Shown: positions 17,059 to 26,979, numbered from the stretch's first letter. The stretch: DNA of 64,000 nucleotides from Desulfobacter hydrogenophilus (GCF_004319545.1 NZ_CP036313.1:4218501-4282500); one strand, 5' to 3'. Made by a program: numbers and translations. Notes: generated by a model from the sequence alone, not told the origin.

Positions 17059-18892
17059 TTTTCGAGACCTCTTGCGCTATGTGATCGGGCGGCGGGATTT
17101 TAACCCGCTTTTGAAAGACAGGATCTAAAAAATAGAGTATCTGCTGACCGTATACCGTGTTGTACCCGGCAACGAATATAAGCATATCACCAGGGGTTTT
17201 GATTCCCCCTTTTTCGTCTTTGACCGGGCCTTTCAACCGCATGCATTCATCCGGTGTGAGCAATGGTCTTGCAACTTCGCTGACCGATACAGAGGCATTT
17301 CCCATGCCGCCTAATCGTTTGCCGGAAACACTGGTCTTTTTGTCCACAACAGTGGTTTTCCCGGTCATATCCGACAACAGTTTTGCGGTTTCTATCTTGT
17401 TGGGTGCATATGCAATCCTGACATGGCAGTTCGATGTAATTGATTCATCCCTAGTATAGGCCTCCTGCAGCTGGGATAAATCCTGGACAATGATATAAGC
17501 CTTCACGCCGTAACCGGCCATAAACGCCAGGGCCTTTTGCATGATTTCCAACTTGCCCAGGCTGGTGAATTCGTCCAGCATGAGCAACAGCCTGTGTTTA
17601 TAACTCACTACGGCCTGCCCGTTTTCAAACTCCATTTTCTGGGTGAATTTTCTTAACGCCAGATTGAAAAACACGCGCAGCAGAGGCCTTAACCTGTCCA
17701 GGTTGGCAGGGGATACAACCAGGTATAAATCAACAGGAGTTTCAGAATTCATGATATCTGAAATGAAAAAATCAGACTCAGAGGTGTTTTTTGCGACAAT
17801 GGGATCACGATACAAAGAAAGGTTTGTAACAGCGGTGGATACGACCCCGGATAACTCTCGGTCAGCTTTGATCACAGCTTCACCGGCATAACTGTCAATG
17901 GTTGATTGTATGTTGTCTGCCAGATCCGTATCCATATCCGGATACCTGTTTTTTAAAATTTGTGCGTGTTCCTTGTCTATCATGGCATAGAGCAGGTTTT
18001 TCACATCCCCCTCATTGTCGCTTTTTGTAATTTCGGCCACGACATCTGCAAGGGTTGCACCCTGCTTTGATACAATGACATGCAAAATTAACCCGGTCAG
18101 CAAGGCATACCCGGCCTGGGTAAAATAATCTTTCATGCCCTTACCATCCGGATCACAGATCATTTGTGCAATATTCTGGGCATCCGCAATGGCGTGATTG
18201 GTATTAATCCGCACTTCAGCCAAAGGATTCCATTTAGCAAAAGAGAATGTTTCATCGGCAGGATCAAACTTAAGAAGTTTATGATGTAATTCTTTGGATC
18301 TATAGCCTGATGTCAATGCGTAATTTTCACCTTTGATGTCCAGGGTTACGCTTGAGCCCGGCCAGGCAAGTAGAGATGGGATAACCAGGCCCACACCTTT
18401 ACCGGATCGGGTTGGCGCAAATGCTAGAATATGCTCCGGACCGTTATGGATCAGGTATTTGGTTCCCCTGGTCAATGGAAAGCCGCCGACATATACACCT
18501 TCTTTGGCATCAAGTCCCATAGCGGCCAACTCTTTTTTCTTTGCCCAGGTTGCGGTGCCGTGCAGATTTAAATTGCCTTTCGGCTTTTTCCTGAGAAGCA
18601 GGAAAAAGCCGAAGGCCGTGCTGAGGACAAAAGTACCGAAGATCAAGTCAACCCGGTTACCCACCGGGGTATCTATTATGTATTTGTTCCATTCAAACAC
18701 CTTCCAGGGAAGGTAATACGTATCAAACGCCGGTCGGCCCAGGTCAGGATGGTATCGTAATGCCTTGGCTACGGTTTGCGTGGCGTAACTCATAAATGCA
18801 AAGGCCCACAACAAAAAACAAACCGGGAAAAGAAGCGGATACCTGCTTTTTTTTGCCTTGGCCTGCTTAAGGCCGTATTCTTGTTTTTTCAT
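17048..18892 (-). CDS. traG: Type IV coupling protein TraG (VirD4 family)
   Basis: This inner-membrane ATPase links the relaxosome to the channel. The 614-residue protein has two N-terminal TM segments (about 20-40 and 85-105), Walker A in AFAPTRSGKGVGLVIPSLLA, and Walker B in LLLMLDEFTSLGKLEIMQ. Length matches RP4 TraG (635). It overlaps the primase gene by 4 bp and traF by 11 bp. The order primase-traG-traF follows the RP4 Tra1 core arrangement, but in a different position. Confidence 0.92.
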   Translation of the reverse strand: MKKQEYGLKQAKAKKSRYPLLFPVCFLLWAFAFMSYATQTVAKALRYHPDLGRPAFDTYYLPWKVFEWNKYIIDTPVGNRVDLIFGTFVLSTAFGFFLLLRKKPKGNLNLHGTATWAKKKELAAMGLDAKEGVYVGGFPLTRGTKYLIHNGPEHILAFAPTRSGKGVGLVIPSLLAWPGSSVTLDIKGENYALTSGYRSKELHHKLLKFDPADETFSFAKWNPLAEVRINTNHAIADAQNIAQMICDPDGKGMKDYFTQAGYALLTGLILHVIVSKQGATLADVVAEITKSDNEGDVKNLLYAMIDKEHAQILKNRYPDMDTDLADNIQSTIDSYAGEAVIKADRELSGVVSTAVTNLSLYRDPIVAKNTSESDFFISDIMNSETPVDLYLVVSPANLDRLRPLLRVFFNLALRKFTQKMEFENGQAVVSYKHRLLLMLDEFTSLGKLEIMQKALAFMAGYGVKAYIIVQDLSQLQEAYTRDESITSNCHVRIAYAPNKIETAKLLSDMTGKTTVVDKKTSVSGKRLGGMGNASVSVSEVARPLLTPDECMRLKGPVKDEKGGIKTPGDMLIFVAGYNTVYGQQILYFLDPVFQKRVKIPPPDHIAQEVSKNEI

Positions 18893-21207
18893 CGTTCAAG
18901 CCCTACGCCTTTATCTTTGGAAAGATATTTGATTTGGGATTTCAACTGACTTTGAACTCGACTCTTACCCATCTTGCACTTGGCCAGGTCATTGAAATCC
19001 GTGTACCCAAGCTTTTTTGATTCATCCGTAAATTTGGGGATAATGACTTTAGCACCAACGGCCTTGGCGGCTTTTTCGGCTTTTTTCACACCCACATTGT
19101 TTTTTTTGGCGTGGTCATTATCAGCACAAATGAACAACTCAGCCGAGGGCATCAATTCCCGGATTTGTTTGGCCACATTTTCAAGGTTATTTGCATCAAA
19201 ACAGACCACCGCTGGAAGGTGGCTCACATCATTAAGGGTCTTTCCCGTTGCAAATCCTTCAGCCAGCAGTATGGGTTTTTGTTCGTCGAGTTCGCCTATG
19301 GTATAAGCGTTCCCAGATTTTTTCCCGCCGGTCAGAAATTGCTTTTGCCCATCCTCGCCGATGAACTGCAGGGATTCGATTTTGTTGGTTTTAAGATTTT
19401 TGGCAGGGACAATCAGCCGGTTGTTTTTATCAACCCGGTATCCTTTGTCGCCATTGATCTTTTTATCTGTAAGGTATGGGTGGGACGTGGTTTTTTCGGC
19501 ATTAATGTAAATGCCGAACGCTTTTTTAGCTGCTGCGGCGTGATCCTGGTCCCGCTCGGCTGCCCGTGCTTGTTTATTTCCTGATGTAATGACTGTTTTA
19601 CCGAGTTCTCCTTCATATTTGAAATTGGCTTTTTCCCCGGTTTTATGATTTTGAATGAACCCCGCAGGCCTGCCGTCGGGATAAAGCGTATATGCCCCGG
19701 ATTTTTTACCGCCCTTATCTCCTTCAACCGCTACACGGTGCAGCTTGCCGTCCGCCTGGGGGCTGTCAATTTTCAGGCCAAGTCTGGAAGCCTGATCCTG
19801 GAATTGAGCAGTTACTTTGTTCATGTCAAGACTATCCTGGGCAGGTTCGAGCCATTTTTTAAAAGGGGCCTGGTCAATTTCAGATTCAACAAACCAGGAT
19901 TTTTCCTGTTTATCCCATTTTGCACCCAGGGCCTTGGCTTCATCTTTCTCTGAATACGGCACGTTGATATACATCCTGGATAATGCCGGATCTCTTTTTT
20001 CGATTTGCGAATTTTTGGATAGTTTCGGGGCAGGGGAGGGCACCTGGGGAGATGGAACAGATTTGGACTTTTTTTCAAGGGAAGGGGCGATATTCTTCAG
20101 ATAGGTTACTATTTCACGCTGGGAATCATCCAGTTCCTTGTTAAAAGCTGATAACGGATCACTTTTATAGTGCTCGGGCATTAAATCATCAAACAAATCG
20201 GGATTGCCCATGGCCACAGTTATTTTTTCCGTATACGAAAACAAATCTTTGTGATCAATACGGTATTTATCGGCTTTCGCCTGTAATCGTTCCGCTTCTT
20301 TTTGTGTTGCTTTACCTTTCTCTAAATCAGGCCCCATCAGGTATTCAACGATTTTTTCAGCGTCTTTCATTGCAAACCCGAGTTCTTTTGCCCGATCTTC
20401 CGGCTTTATGGCTTTCAGCCAGGACGAAACATACGCTTTATTGCTCTCTTTGGATTCGGCAGAATAGCCAATGCCAATTTGAGAACACACCAGCCAGCTT
20501 GATATTTCCGCCCTTAATTCTTCCTTGGCCCTGGAATCCTTATCCGCATAGTCAACGCCCCTGTCCAGCATTGATTTATGGGCTGTAGCATGGGACAGTT
20601 CATGAAATATTGTGGAATAATATTTTGACTTATCGTCAAATTGTGACTTGTCCGGCGTTTCAATGGAATGGGTTAAAAAATTATAAAACGCCTTATCAAG
20701 CTGACTCCCTGTGATTTCCACATTGGCAGATGCTATCAGCTTTTCTGCTTTATCTTCCGGCTTCCAGGCAGGCTCCGGGTGCCTGTATGGTTCCACTCCT
20801 TCAATCTGGGTGGCATTAAAAACAGAAAAAGTTTTGAAAATAGGTTTATTGACCTTAGTTATTTTCTCTTCACCGTTTTCATCTAGGATGGGCTTTCCTT
20901 TATCATCAAGCTCTTTTTCCAATCTGGCAGGCGAGTAAAAAAATCCTTTGGAGGCTTTTTGCCCTTTTTTGACAAAACAATTCATATCTTTCGCCTGGTT
21001 GAACGTCATCCACCTGGGGTCATTGTAGCCGCTCATTGCCAGGTTAATCAGGTTTACACCTTTATAATTCTGGTCCGTGGTTAAATTTTTAGGCAATTCT
21101 AACAACAGACCTTCTTCCCACGGTTTCTGCCAGGGCGCATCGCCTTTTTCAATGGCCTCTAAAACCCTTTTGGAAAAATCATTGAGCTGGTCTTGATATT
21201 TACTCAT
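18889..21207 (-). CDS. ArdC-like / zincin / DUF5710 / Toprim primase fusion protein
   Basis: This 772-residue multidomain protein starts with an ArdC-type ssDNA-binding domain (about 1-140, APWQKPW and NYKGVNLINLAMSG). A zinc metallopeptidase-like region follows, STIFHELSHATAHKSML (HExxH). Near 405-450 is a DUF5710-type segment MYINVPYSEKDEAKALGAKW. A TraC-like Toprim primase domain closes it: PILLAEGFATGKT near 645 and FICADNDHAKKN near 690. Such proteins may protect and prime the incoming strand in the recipient. Domain identities come from motifs; the peptidase activity is unproven. Confidence 0.82.
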   Translation of the reverse strand: MSKYQDQLNDFSKRVLEAIEKGDAPWQKPWEEGLLLELPKNLTTDQNYKGVNLINLAMSGYNDPRWMTFNQAKDMNCFVKKGQKASKGFFYSPARLEKELDDKGKPILDENGEEKITKVNKPIFKTFSVFNATQIEGVEPYRHPEPAWKPEDKAEKLIASANVEITGSQLDKAFYNFLTHSIETPDKSQFDDKSKYYSTIFHELSHATAHKSMLDRGVDYADKDSRAKEELRAEISSWLVCSQIGIGYSAESKESNKAYVSSWLKAIKPEDRAKELGFAMKDAEKIVEYLMGPDLEKGKATQKEAERLQAKADKYRIDHKDLFSYTEKITVAMGNPDLFDDLMPEHYKSDPLSAFNKELDDSQREIVTYLKNIAPSLEKKSKSVPSPQVPSPAPKLSKNSQIEKRDPALSRMYINVPYSEKDEAKALGAKWDKQEKSWFVESEIDQAPFKKWLEPAQDSLDMNKVTAQFQDQASRLGLKIDSPQADGKLHRVAVEGDKGGKKSGAYTLYPDGRPAGFIQNHKTGEKANFKYEGELGKTVITSGNKQARAAERDQDHAAAAKKAFGIYINAEKTTSHPYLTDKKINGDKGYRVDKNNRLIVPAKNLKTNKIESLQFIGEDGQKQFLTGGKKSGNAYTIGELDEQKPILLAEGFATGKTLNDVSHLPAVVCFDANNLENVAKQIRELMPSAELFICADNDHAKKNNVGVKKAEKAAKAVGAKVIIPKFTDESKKLGYTDFNDLAKCKMGKSRVQSQLKSQIKYLSKDKGVGLER

Positions 21208-21421
21208 AATTCAACCCCTCATTCTCTAACTGTACTTTTTGCATTCTGGCTAATTCTTCAGCAGAAATTTTGATAAGGCCAAAGGATTCTTCCGCATATT
21301 CGGCAACATCCCCCGGGATATCGTCAGAATCAAAATCAAGGGTATCCAGTTGTCTTTTCAGCCAGGCGATGTACTCATCAACGGTCATGTTGCGTTTCAT
21401 TGCAAAGTATTCAAAATCCAT
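21200..21421 (-). CDS. Small acidic protein between topoisomerase and primase genes
   Basis: The 73-residue, strongly acidic, helical protein (MDFEYFAMKRNMTVDEYIAW ... FDSDDIPGDVAEYAEESFGL) has no known motif. ATG 21421 follows a GGAG ribosome site and overlaps the end of the topoisomerase gene by 11 bp; its 3' end overlaps the primase start by 8 bp. The tight overlaps argue that it is real. Function unknown. Confidence 0.7.
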   Translation of the reverse strand: MDFEYFAMKRNMTVDEYIAWLKRQLDTLDFDSDDIPGDVAEYAEESFGLIKISAEELARMQKVQLENEGLNYE

Positions 21422-23573
21422 TATTATTCTCCTTCTTTTCTGTGAACTGGGGCTTGCCGTTATCGTCAAAATACGTTTGTTTACATTTGGGAAAGCCGGA
21501 GCATCCCCACCAATAATTATTCTTGCCTCCTTTTCCTTTTTTCTTTGATTCCCGTTTCACAAGCGGTTTGCCGCAGGCCCGGCACTTGTGTTCTGATAAT
21601 TCTATTTTTTTCTTTGGTGTTAAATCCGGCTTGCCGTTTTTATCATTGAGGAATACAGGCTTGGCATGTCCATCCTGGTTGAAGCATGCCCAATACCACG
21701 CCCCTTTTTTGCTTTTTTGCCTGTGTAACGGCCGGTCGCATTCCGGGCAAAGATGGGTTCCCGGTAAAGGGTCTAATTGAAGATCAAATATTGCTTTGAC
21801 AAGTTCCGGGACCTGGGTGGTTTGATCCGTCATAAATGCGGACAGGCTTTCGTTACCGTCAACGATGCCAGAAAGCCTTGATTCCCATTGTGCCGTTGTC
21901 ACGGGATCAGTGAGTACTTCAGGGGCCATTTTGACCAGCTGCCGGCCAAGATCAGTGGAAATGATCTTCTTTTTCTGGAGTTCTATCAGCTGCCGGGCTT
22001 TTAATGTTTCGATGATCCCGGCCCTGGTCGCTTCAGTTCCGATGCCTTCATTTTCTTTTAAAGTCTTTTTGGCTTCGGTATCTTCGATAAACCTGTGGAT
22101 ATTTGCCATAGCCTCAATGAGGGTGCCTTCGGTGAATCTTGCGGGTGGTTTGGTTTTTTGGGATTTAATATCAACCTGGCCTGCGGTTATACCGTCGTTC
22201 TGGTGAACCTCTGGCAAAATTTGATCTTCTGCGGTTTCATCCTCTTGTTCCCTGATGAAGGCTGTCCAGCCAGAATTTAGTATATTTCTGCCCGTTGATT
22301 TCCAGACAGTATGATTGATCCCGGTCAGAATTTTCTGCGCTTCATATTCCATGGCTGCATAAAACTGAATACAAAAGATTTGGGCAATCATACGGTACAG
22401 GGCAGATTCATCAGCTGACAGGTTAGAAGGCGTTTCACCCGTAGGGATAATGGCATGATGGGCAGTTACTTTTTTCGTATTGTATGCAGCGCTTTTGATA
22501 GAACAATCCGTATTCCCGGCAATTTGTTCAAATCCGGAAACGTTTGCCAGGGCTGCAAGCACACTGTCTGCTTCATCAAATTGCTCTTCCGGCAGGTACC
22601 GGCAATCTGAGCGGGGATATGTTGTCAGCTTTTTTTCATAAAGTGCCTGGGCCACATCAAGCACTTGTTTTGCTCCCATACCGAGTTTTGAAGATGCAGC
22701 TTTTTGTAAAGAGGACAGGCAATGGGGTAACGGCGGATTCTTTTTCTTTTTTTCTTTGTAGGCTTCAAGAATTTTACCCGCCTGGCTGCTTACCTCTTTT
22801 TTGAGCCGATAGGCTTCATCAGGATTGATTAAACGGCCCTGGTCATCCAGCCCTTTTTGTGTGTCAAGGGGTTGAAACGTACCGGTGAAAGAACCTGCTT
22901 CATGAATAATTTCAACATGCAGGGTGAAATACGGATGAGGTTTGAAGTTTTCAATAGCCAGGTCCCGGTTGACCACCAGGGCAAGGGTAGGGGTCTGGAC
23001 CCGGCCAAGGGATAGCACGCCCTGGCTGCCGGCATCGCGACCTTTGAGGGTCATGGCCCGGGTGCAGTTCATGCCTACCAGCCAGTCTGCCTGGGCTCTG
23101 GCCCTGGCGGCATCACGCAGGCCGGTATAGTCACTATTGTCGGTCATGGAGGTCAGGGCTTTTTTAACTGATTTATCATCCAGGGCCGCAAGCCAGATAC
23201 GTTCACAAAAACCGGCATAGTCGTGGTATTCCAACACTTCATCAACAAGAAGCTGCCCTTCTCTGTCCGGGTCCCCTGCATTGACGACCATTTCAGCATC
23301 CCGTAGCAGCTTACCTATGATCTTCATTTGTACGACAGCATCTTTTCTGACCGAGGCGTTAAAGGTGCCCGGTAAAATGGGCAGTTCCTCTTTTCTCCAA
23401 ACCTTGTACTTTTCGTCGTATGCTTCGGGCTGGTCCATTTCCAACAGGTGGCCGAAGCACCAAGTAACGACATCTTGGCCGCATTCTATATAACCGTTCC
23501 TTTTTTCCACATTCCCCAGGCCTGCAGCAATGGCCCGGCCAAGAGATGGTTTTTCTGCTATGAAAAGTCTCAT
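21411..23573 (-). CDS. topB: Type IA DNA topoisomerase III, plasmid type
   Basis: The 720-residue enzyme relaxes or decatenates DNA through a 5'-phosphotyrosine link. The Toprim domain starts at LFIAEKPSLGRAIAAGL and includes NAGDPDREGQLLVDEVL. The active-site Tyr is in KLTTYPRSDCRYLP. Two C-terminal zinc fingers (CPECDRPLHRQ and CRACGKPLVK ... CSGFPKCKQTYF) follow. Many conjugative plasmids carry such a TraE/TopB-like enzyme. The ATG overlaps the stop of the 58-residue gene upstream (ATGA). Confidence 0.92.
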   Translation of the reverse strand: MRLFIAEKPSLGRAIAAGLGNVEKRNGYIECGQDVVTWCFGHLLEMDQPEAYDEKYKVWRKEELPILPGTFNASVRKDAVVQMKIIGKLLRDAEMVVNAGDPDREGQLLVDEVLEYHDYAGFCERIWLAALDDKSVKKALTSMTDNSDYTGLRDAARARAQADWLVGMNCTRAMTLKGRDAGSQGVLSLGRVQTPTLALVVNRDLAIENFKPHPYFTLHVEIIHEAGSFTGTFQPLDTQKGLDDQGRLINPDEAYRLKKEVSSQAGKILEAYKEKKKKNPPLPHCLSSLQKAASSKLGMGAKQVLDVAQALYEKKLTTYPRSDCRYLPEEQFDEADSVLAALANVSGFEQIAGNTDCSIKSAAYNTKKVTAHHAIIPTGETPSNLSADESALYRMIAQIFCIQFYAAMEYEAQKILTGINHTVWKSTGRNILNSGWTAFIREQEDETAEDQILPEVHQNDGITAGQVDIKSQKTKPPARFTEGTLIEAMANIHRFIEDTEAKKTLKENEGIGTEATRAGIIETLKARQLIELQKKKIISTDLGRQLVKMAPEVLTDPVTTAQWESRLSGIVDGNESLSAFMTDQTTQVPELVKAIFDLQLDPLPGTHLCPECDRPLHRQKSKKGAWYWACFNQDGHAKPVFLNDKNGKPDLTPKKKIELSEHKCRACGKPLVKRESKKKGKGGKNNYWWGCSGFPKCKQTYFDDNGKPQFTEKKENNNGF

Positions 23574-23746
23574 GATTTCTTTCTCCTTAATTGTTTCTTG
23601 TGAGTTTTAATTTTCATTTCAGCCTCTGCCCGCCCTTCAAGAAACCCGGCATACCAGCTTACAACCTCTGTGTTTTCCGGTTGGGACTCCTGTTTCCGGA
23701 GCCCCTCCTCATAGCCTTCTTGCCAGGATTTTTTATCAATTTTCAT
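23570..23746 (-). CDS. 58-residue protein coupled to trbI and topoisomerase genes
   Basis: This small gene is joined by ATGA overlaps at both ends: its ATG overlaps the trbI stop and its TGA overlaps the topoisomerase ATG. The protein begins MKIDKKSWQEGYEEGLRKQE and has SWYAGFLEGRAEAEMK in the middle. The repeated W-x-x-G-[FY]-x-x-G pattern resembles ribosome modulation factor-like and other small G-Y-x-x-G proteins found in mobile elements. Function unknown; existence is supported by the two overlaps. Confidence 0.7.
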   Translation of the reverse strand: MKIDKKSWQEGYEEGLRKQESQPENTEVVSWYAGFLEGRAEAEMKIKTHKKQLRRKKS

Positions 23747-25053
23747 AATTTGCCTTCATACGGCTCGCTGAACTCTAAATCTTTAACCGCTATGATGTTC
23801 AGGCGATAACCAGGCCGGATGGTTAAGGTGGGGGACATATTCATATGTTTTTCAAGCAGGGCCATGGTTGTTTGCCCCATCTGATCGGCCAAGGCCGTTC
23901 CCATGGATTCATTGAGCGTTGTTGTTTCGTCACTGTTATCGCTGTCCAAGGTGTTCATGGCATAAGCAGTGCCGCCGGTGACAAGGCTCATTAGCAGGGC
24001 ATGACCATAAATCCTGAAATAGTGGTTATTCACCTTGTCTTTCAGGCCGGTGTAACCCAGCTGGTCCCCGCCGGGCATATCCTTCAAGGTCATTGTCCGG
24101 CCATCAGGAAAGATTAATCGCTGCCAGACGACGAATACCCGTTCCTGGCCCATAATTATGTTGTTCTGATATTGGCCAAAGGCTTTGGTGCCCTGGGGGA
24201 TGAGTAGGTTATAACCGGTTGCGGTATCCCAGACATTTTGACTGACCTGACCGCTGATATAGCCGGGCAAAGTTGAATCAATCCCGGTGATCAGCACCAC
24301 AGGTATAATGGCCCCGGTTTTAATGGATAACGCATTGGTATCCTGATCCATGGAATAACCGTTATCCCACATTGAATCATCATTGCTTTCGGTTTGAGCT
24401 GATATGGATAAACCAGTTGTCGTTGTTACTGATGCTATGGATCGTGAATCGGCACCCCCAAGGCCAAGCCTTGCTTTAGCGTTTGCAAGTTCACTGTTTA
24501 AAGCGGACAATCTTGCTGAAGTTCCAGATTGCCCGCCGGTTTGGTCAGAAATACCAGAAGAGGCGCTGACAATCATTGAGGCGTTTTTTTTGTAAACAAC
24601 CGGATTGGATTCCAAAGCCTGGCGTTGCTTTTCAAATCGGTACTGCAGAACGGTGACAAGCTGTTTTTGCCGCTGCTTATCTAAAGCGGCTTTTACAGGG
24701 TCCTGGGGAGGGGGATTCGCGCGTACAACCTCAATGGGCTCAAGGGCCTTTTGATCCCCCTTTTTCCCCTGGGTGTTCATATCGGTTTCAGACGCAAGGC
24801 CTTTGCGTTGTTTAGGGGCTTTGGGCAGATTAAGCCCTTCTTCATCTGTGGATACGGATGACTGCTGGGGTTCTATCAACAGGGTTTCCTGATCCTGATC
24901 CCCGTTTCTATTCTTTCTTTTATCTTCATCAAAGATTGAAAAAAGCAGCAGCAATACAATGATGGCAATGAACAGAAACAGCACTAAGATAGGCTTTTTG
25001 CTCAACACCGTTGTCATTACGCCCGGCCTTTGCAGCCCCCGTGGTGCACTCAT
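23743..25053 (-). CDS. trbI: Mating channel protein TrbI (VirB10 family)
   Basis: This protein spans from the inner membrane to the outer-membrane core complex. In 436 residues it has a cytoplasmic N-terminus, a TM at about 17-40, a Pro/Gln-rich periplasmic linker, and a C-terminal beta domain with the family motifs IKTGAIIPVVLITGIDSTLPG and LLIPQGTKAFGQY. MSPTLTIRPGYRLNIIAVKDLE ends the domain. Length is usual for TrbI. It overlaps trbH by 4 bp. Confidence 0.92.
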   Translation of the reverse strand: MSAPRGLQRPGVMTTVLSKKPILVLFLFIAIIVLLLLFSIFDEDKRKNRNGDQDQETLLIEPQQSSVSTDEEGLNLPKAPKQRKGLASETDMNTQGKKGDQKALEPIEVVRANPPPQDPVKAALDKQRQKQLVTVLQYRFEKQRQALESNPVVYKKNASMIVSASSGISDQTGGQSGTSARLSALNSELANAKARLGLGGADSRSIASVTTTTGLSISAQTESNDDSMWDNGYSMDQDTNALSIKTGAIIPVVLITGIDSTLPGYISGQVSQNVWDTATGYNLLIPQGTKAFGQYQNNIIMGQERVFVVWQRLIFPDGRTMTLKDMPGGDQLGYTGLKDKVNNHYFRIYGHALLMSLVTGGTAYAMNTLDSDNSDETTTLNESMGTALADQMGQTTMALLEKHMNMSPTLTIRPGYRLNIIAVKDLEFSEPYEGKL

Positions 25054-25475
25054 TTTTTAACCTCGCGTTGGGTATAATTGTCTGCCAGGTTATATCCCGG
25101 CATGCGGAACATCCGGCTGAAACTGAATCCGTCACTGCTTTTAAGGTGGACGTATCCGGTGCCGGGATTTTGCGATAACACGTCAATGACATAGCAGATC
25201 TTGACAGCGCTCTGGGTCTGACTGATTGTATAACCGGCTCGTCTGGCCTGTTTTTCAATCAGTTCGTCAAAGGTTTTATTGCCGCTTTTAAGAAGCGTTA
25301 TCGTGGTTTTTGCCGGTGGATATTGCAGGATCAGGCGGCTGATGATTTCATCACAAATCAGTAACGGCGGCTCAGAATCAATCGATACCCATGATCCTTT
25401 AGAAGAAAGATGGGTGCAGGAAAAACAGGTTAACGCCAGAAAAAAAAGAAGGGTCAGTCTGGTAAGCGGTTTCAT
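25050..25475 (-). CDS. trbH: Mating-pair lipoprotein TrbH
   Basis: The 141-residue lipoprotein carries a signal sequence with lipobox ALTCFSC (acylated Cys near 20), then a periplasmic alpha/beta domain. TrbH sits between trbG and trbI in IncP plasmids, as here, and fills a VirB7-like position in the outer-membrane complex. It overlaps both neighbours by 4 bp. Assignment rests on signal type, size and order more than on motif identity. Confidence 0.75.
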   Translation of the reverse strand: MKPLTRLTLLFFLALTCFSCTHLSSKGSWVSIDSEPPLLICDEIISRLILQYPPAKTTITLLKSGNKTFDELIEKQARRAGYTISQTQSAVKICYVIDVLSQNPGTGYVHLKSSDGFSFSRMFRMPGYNLADNYTQREVKK

Positions 25476-26314
25476 TTTTTCGCCTCCAGCCGGGTCAGGG
25501 TTAATTCTTCCTTATCCTTGCCCACACCAAGGATTAAATAGCCTTGGTCAAAAATCCGGTCTACAATAAAACAGTTATTTTTAACCCGGCAGTTTACAAG
25601 ACCTTTACCCGCCGCGGTTTTGACCATGAACATGGGCATTTCCTGCAATTTTGGCAGCTTGATATACGTTTTAACGCCGTTGTCAAAAACCTGCAGCGGT
25701 CTCCAGCCGGCATTTCCGGATATTTCATAATCAAAGTTTAAATTGGTAATATCAAAACCATCAGGAGTGGTCCTTTTCTCTTTTTCTTTGATTTCTTTTT
25801 CCCGGGCCGCTTTGGTGATTGCGATATGGTCCTGGGGATAGATGAAGCCTGTATACAGCATGTGTTTACTGCGGTCGGACTTGAGATTGATATGATAAAC
25901 CCGCCGGTCAGTGGTGATCACTGCTGTGGTAGTGAGTCCGGAATCCAGGGCTTTGAAAACAACGTGACTTGTGCTGATATCGCCGCTACCGGAAAACACG
26001 ATTTCTGCATACCATCGCGCGTTATCGCCCAGGACCATAGAATTGATTACTTCTCCGGGCTGCAATTCCAGATCAGCCACTTTATACGGTGTAACAATAA
26101 TGGTTGGATTTGAATGTCCATAAACAAAACAGTTCATGCCGTTTCTTGTGGTGATGGGGTCCAGGGTGTTTTTTTGCCATCTTGACTGCAAGGCTAAAGG
26201 CTTTCTTTCTTTGCTGACCAATCTGGCTGATACGGGGCTTACAAAATCCGCAGCCCGGCATGTCGTCAAACCGGCAAAGAATACTGCTATTGCGATTGTA
26301 ATTAGTTTTTTCAT
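25472..26314 (-). CDS. trbG: Mating channel protein TrbG (VirB9 family)
   Basis: The 280-residue exported protein has a signal peptide ending at about residue 20 (TTCRAADF). VirB9-family strands follow: NPTIIVTPYKVADLELQPGE near 75, then RVYHINLKSD and MLYTGFIYPQD. The C-terminal domain WRPLQVFDNGVKTYIKLP ends the protein. It forms the outer-membrane core with TrbH and TrbI. The reading frame overlaps trbH by 4 bp; 11 bp separate it from trbF. Confidence 0.92.
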   Translation of the reverse strand: MKKLITIAIAVFFAGLTTCRAADFVSPVSARLVSKERKPLALQSRWQKNTLDPITTRNGMNCFVYGHSNPTIIVTPYKVADLELQPGEVINSMVLGDNARWYAEIVFSGSGDISTSHVVFKALDSGLTTTAVITTDRRVYHINLKSDRSKHMLYTGFIYPQDHIAITKAAREKEIKEKEKRTTPDGFDITNLNFDYEISGNAGWRPLQVFDNGVKTYIKLPKLQEMPMFMVKTAAGKGLVNCRVKNNCFIVDRIFDQGYLILGVGKDKEELTLTRLEAKK

Positions 26315-26325
26315 GGGTTAAACTC

Positions 26326-26979
26326 CTATTGTATCTTTTTGCTGTGGCTGATTTGCGACACATATATGCCGCTGGCATTGTTGATAATTTCTTGTTGTGT
26401 TTCTGGAATCTTGCGTTTGATGATAAGGTTTGCTTGATAGGTTGTCCGGGATCGTTCAACGCCTTTATGTGTGCGCTCTATCTCTGTCCATTCCACCAGC
26501 CATGTTTCTCCGCTGACATACAGAGGCAGGGCCAAAATCCGCACTTCTACCAATTTTTCTTCGCTGGAAATGTATGGATTATTGTCTGCATACCATTTAG
26601 CCAGGATTCTTTTTGCAGCACCAATTGACATGAAACTGGATTGCTTGATGTATTTTTCCTGCAGGGCGATATCAGCCGTGACCGTCCGCCAGGCCGTGAT
26701 AAACTGGCCCAGGCTGTATTGAATCATCTCCTGGCTGGTCTCAAGTTTTTTGGCCATATGTCCGCCGCTGATCCGCCCGGCCCGGTCAACTTCAACCATG
26801 TACGGGATCACTTTTTGTTGTCTAAGCTGTATGATATTGCCGGCACCAAGCAAGATAGCTACAACCGAAACAAGCAGGGCTAACCACCGCCAAAGGTTTC
26901 TTTCCTTGATGAAAGATCCGAATACTTCAGCCCATGCCTGCCGTCCGGCGAGATAATGGTTTTGAATTCCTTTTGACAT
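26326..26979 (-). CDS. trbF: Mating channel protein TrbF (VirB8 family)
   Basis: This inner-membrane assembly factor of 217 residues has a single TM near 33-52 (LWRWLALLVSVVAILLGAG) followed by the NTF2-like periplasmic domain (VIPYMVEVDRAGRI, QFITAWRTVT, WLVEWTEIER). Length is close to IncP TrbF (about 230-260). It is directly downstream of trbL with no gap. Confidence 0.9.
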   Translation of the reverse strand: MSKGIQNHYLAGRQAWAEVFGSFIKERNLWRWLALLVSVVAILLGAGNIIQLRQQKVIPYMVEVDRAGRISGGHMAKKLETSQEMIQYSLGQFITAWRTVTADIALQEKYIKQSSFMSIGAAKRILAKWYADNNPYISSEEKLVEVRILALPLYVSGETWLVEWTEIERTHKGVERSRTTYQANLIIKRKIPETQQEIINNASGIYVSQISHSKKIQ

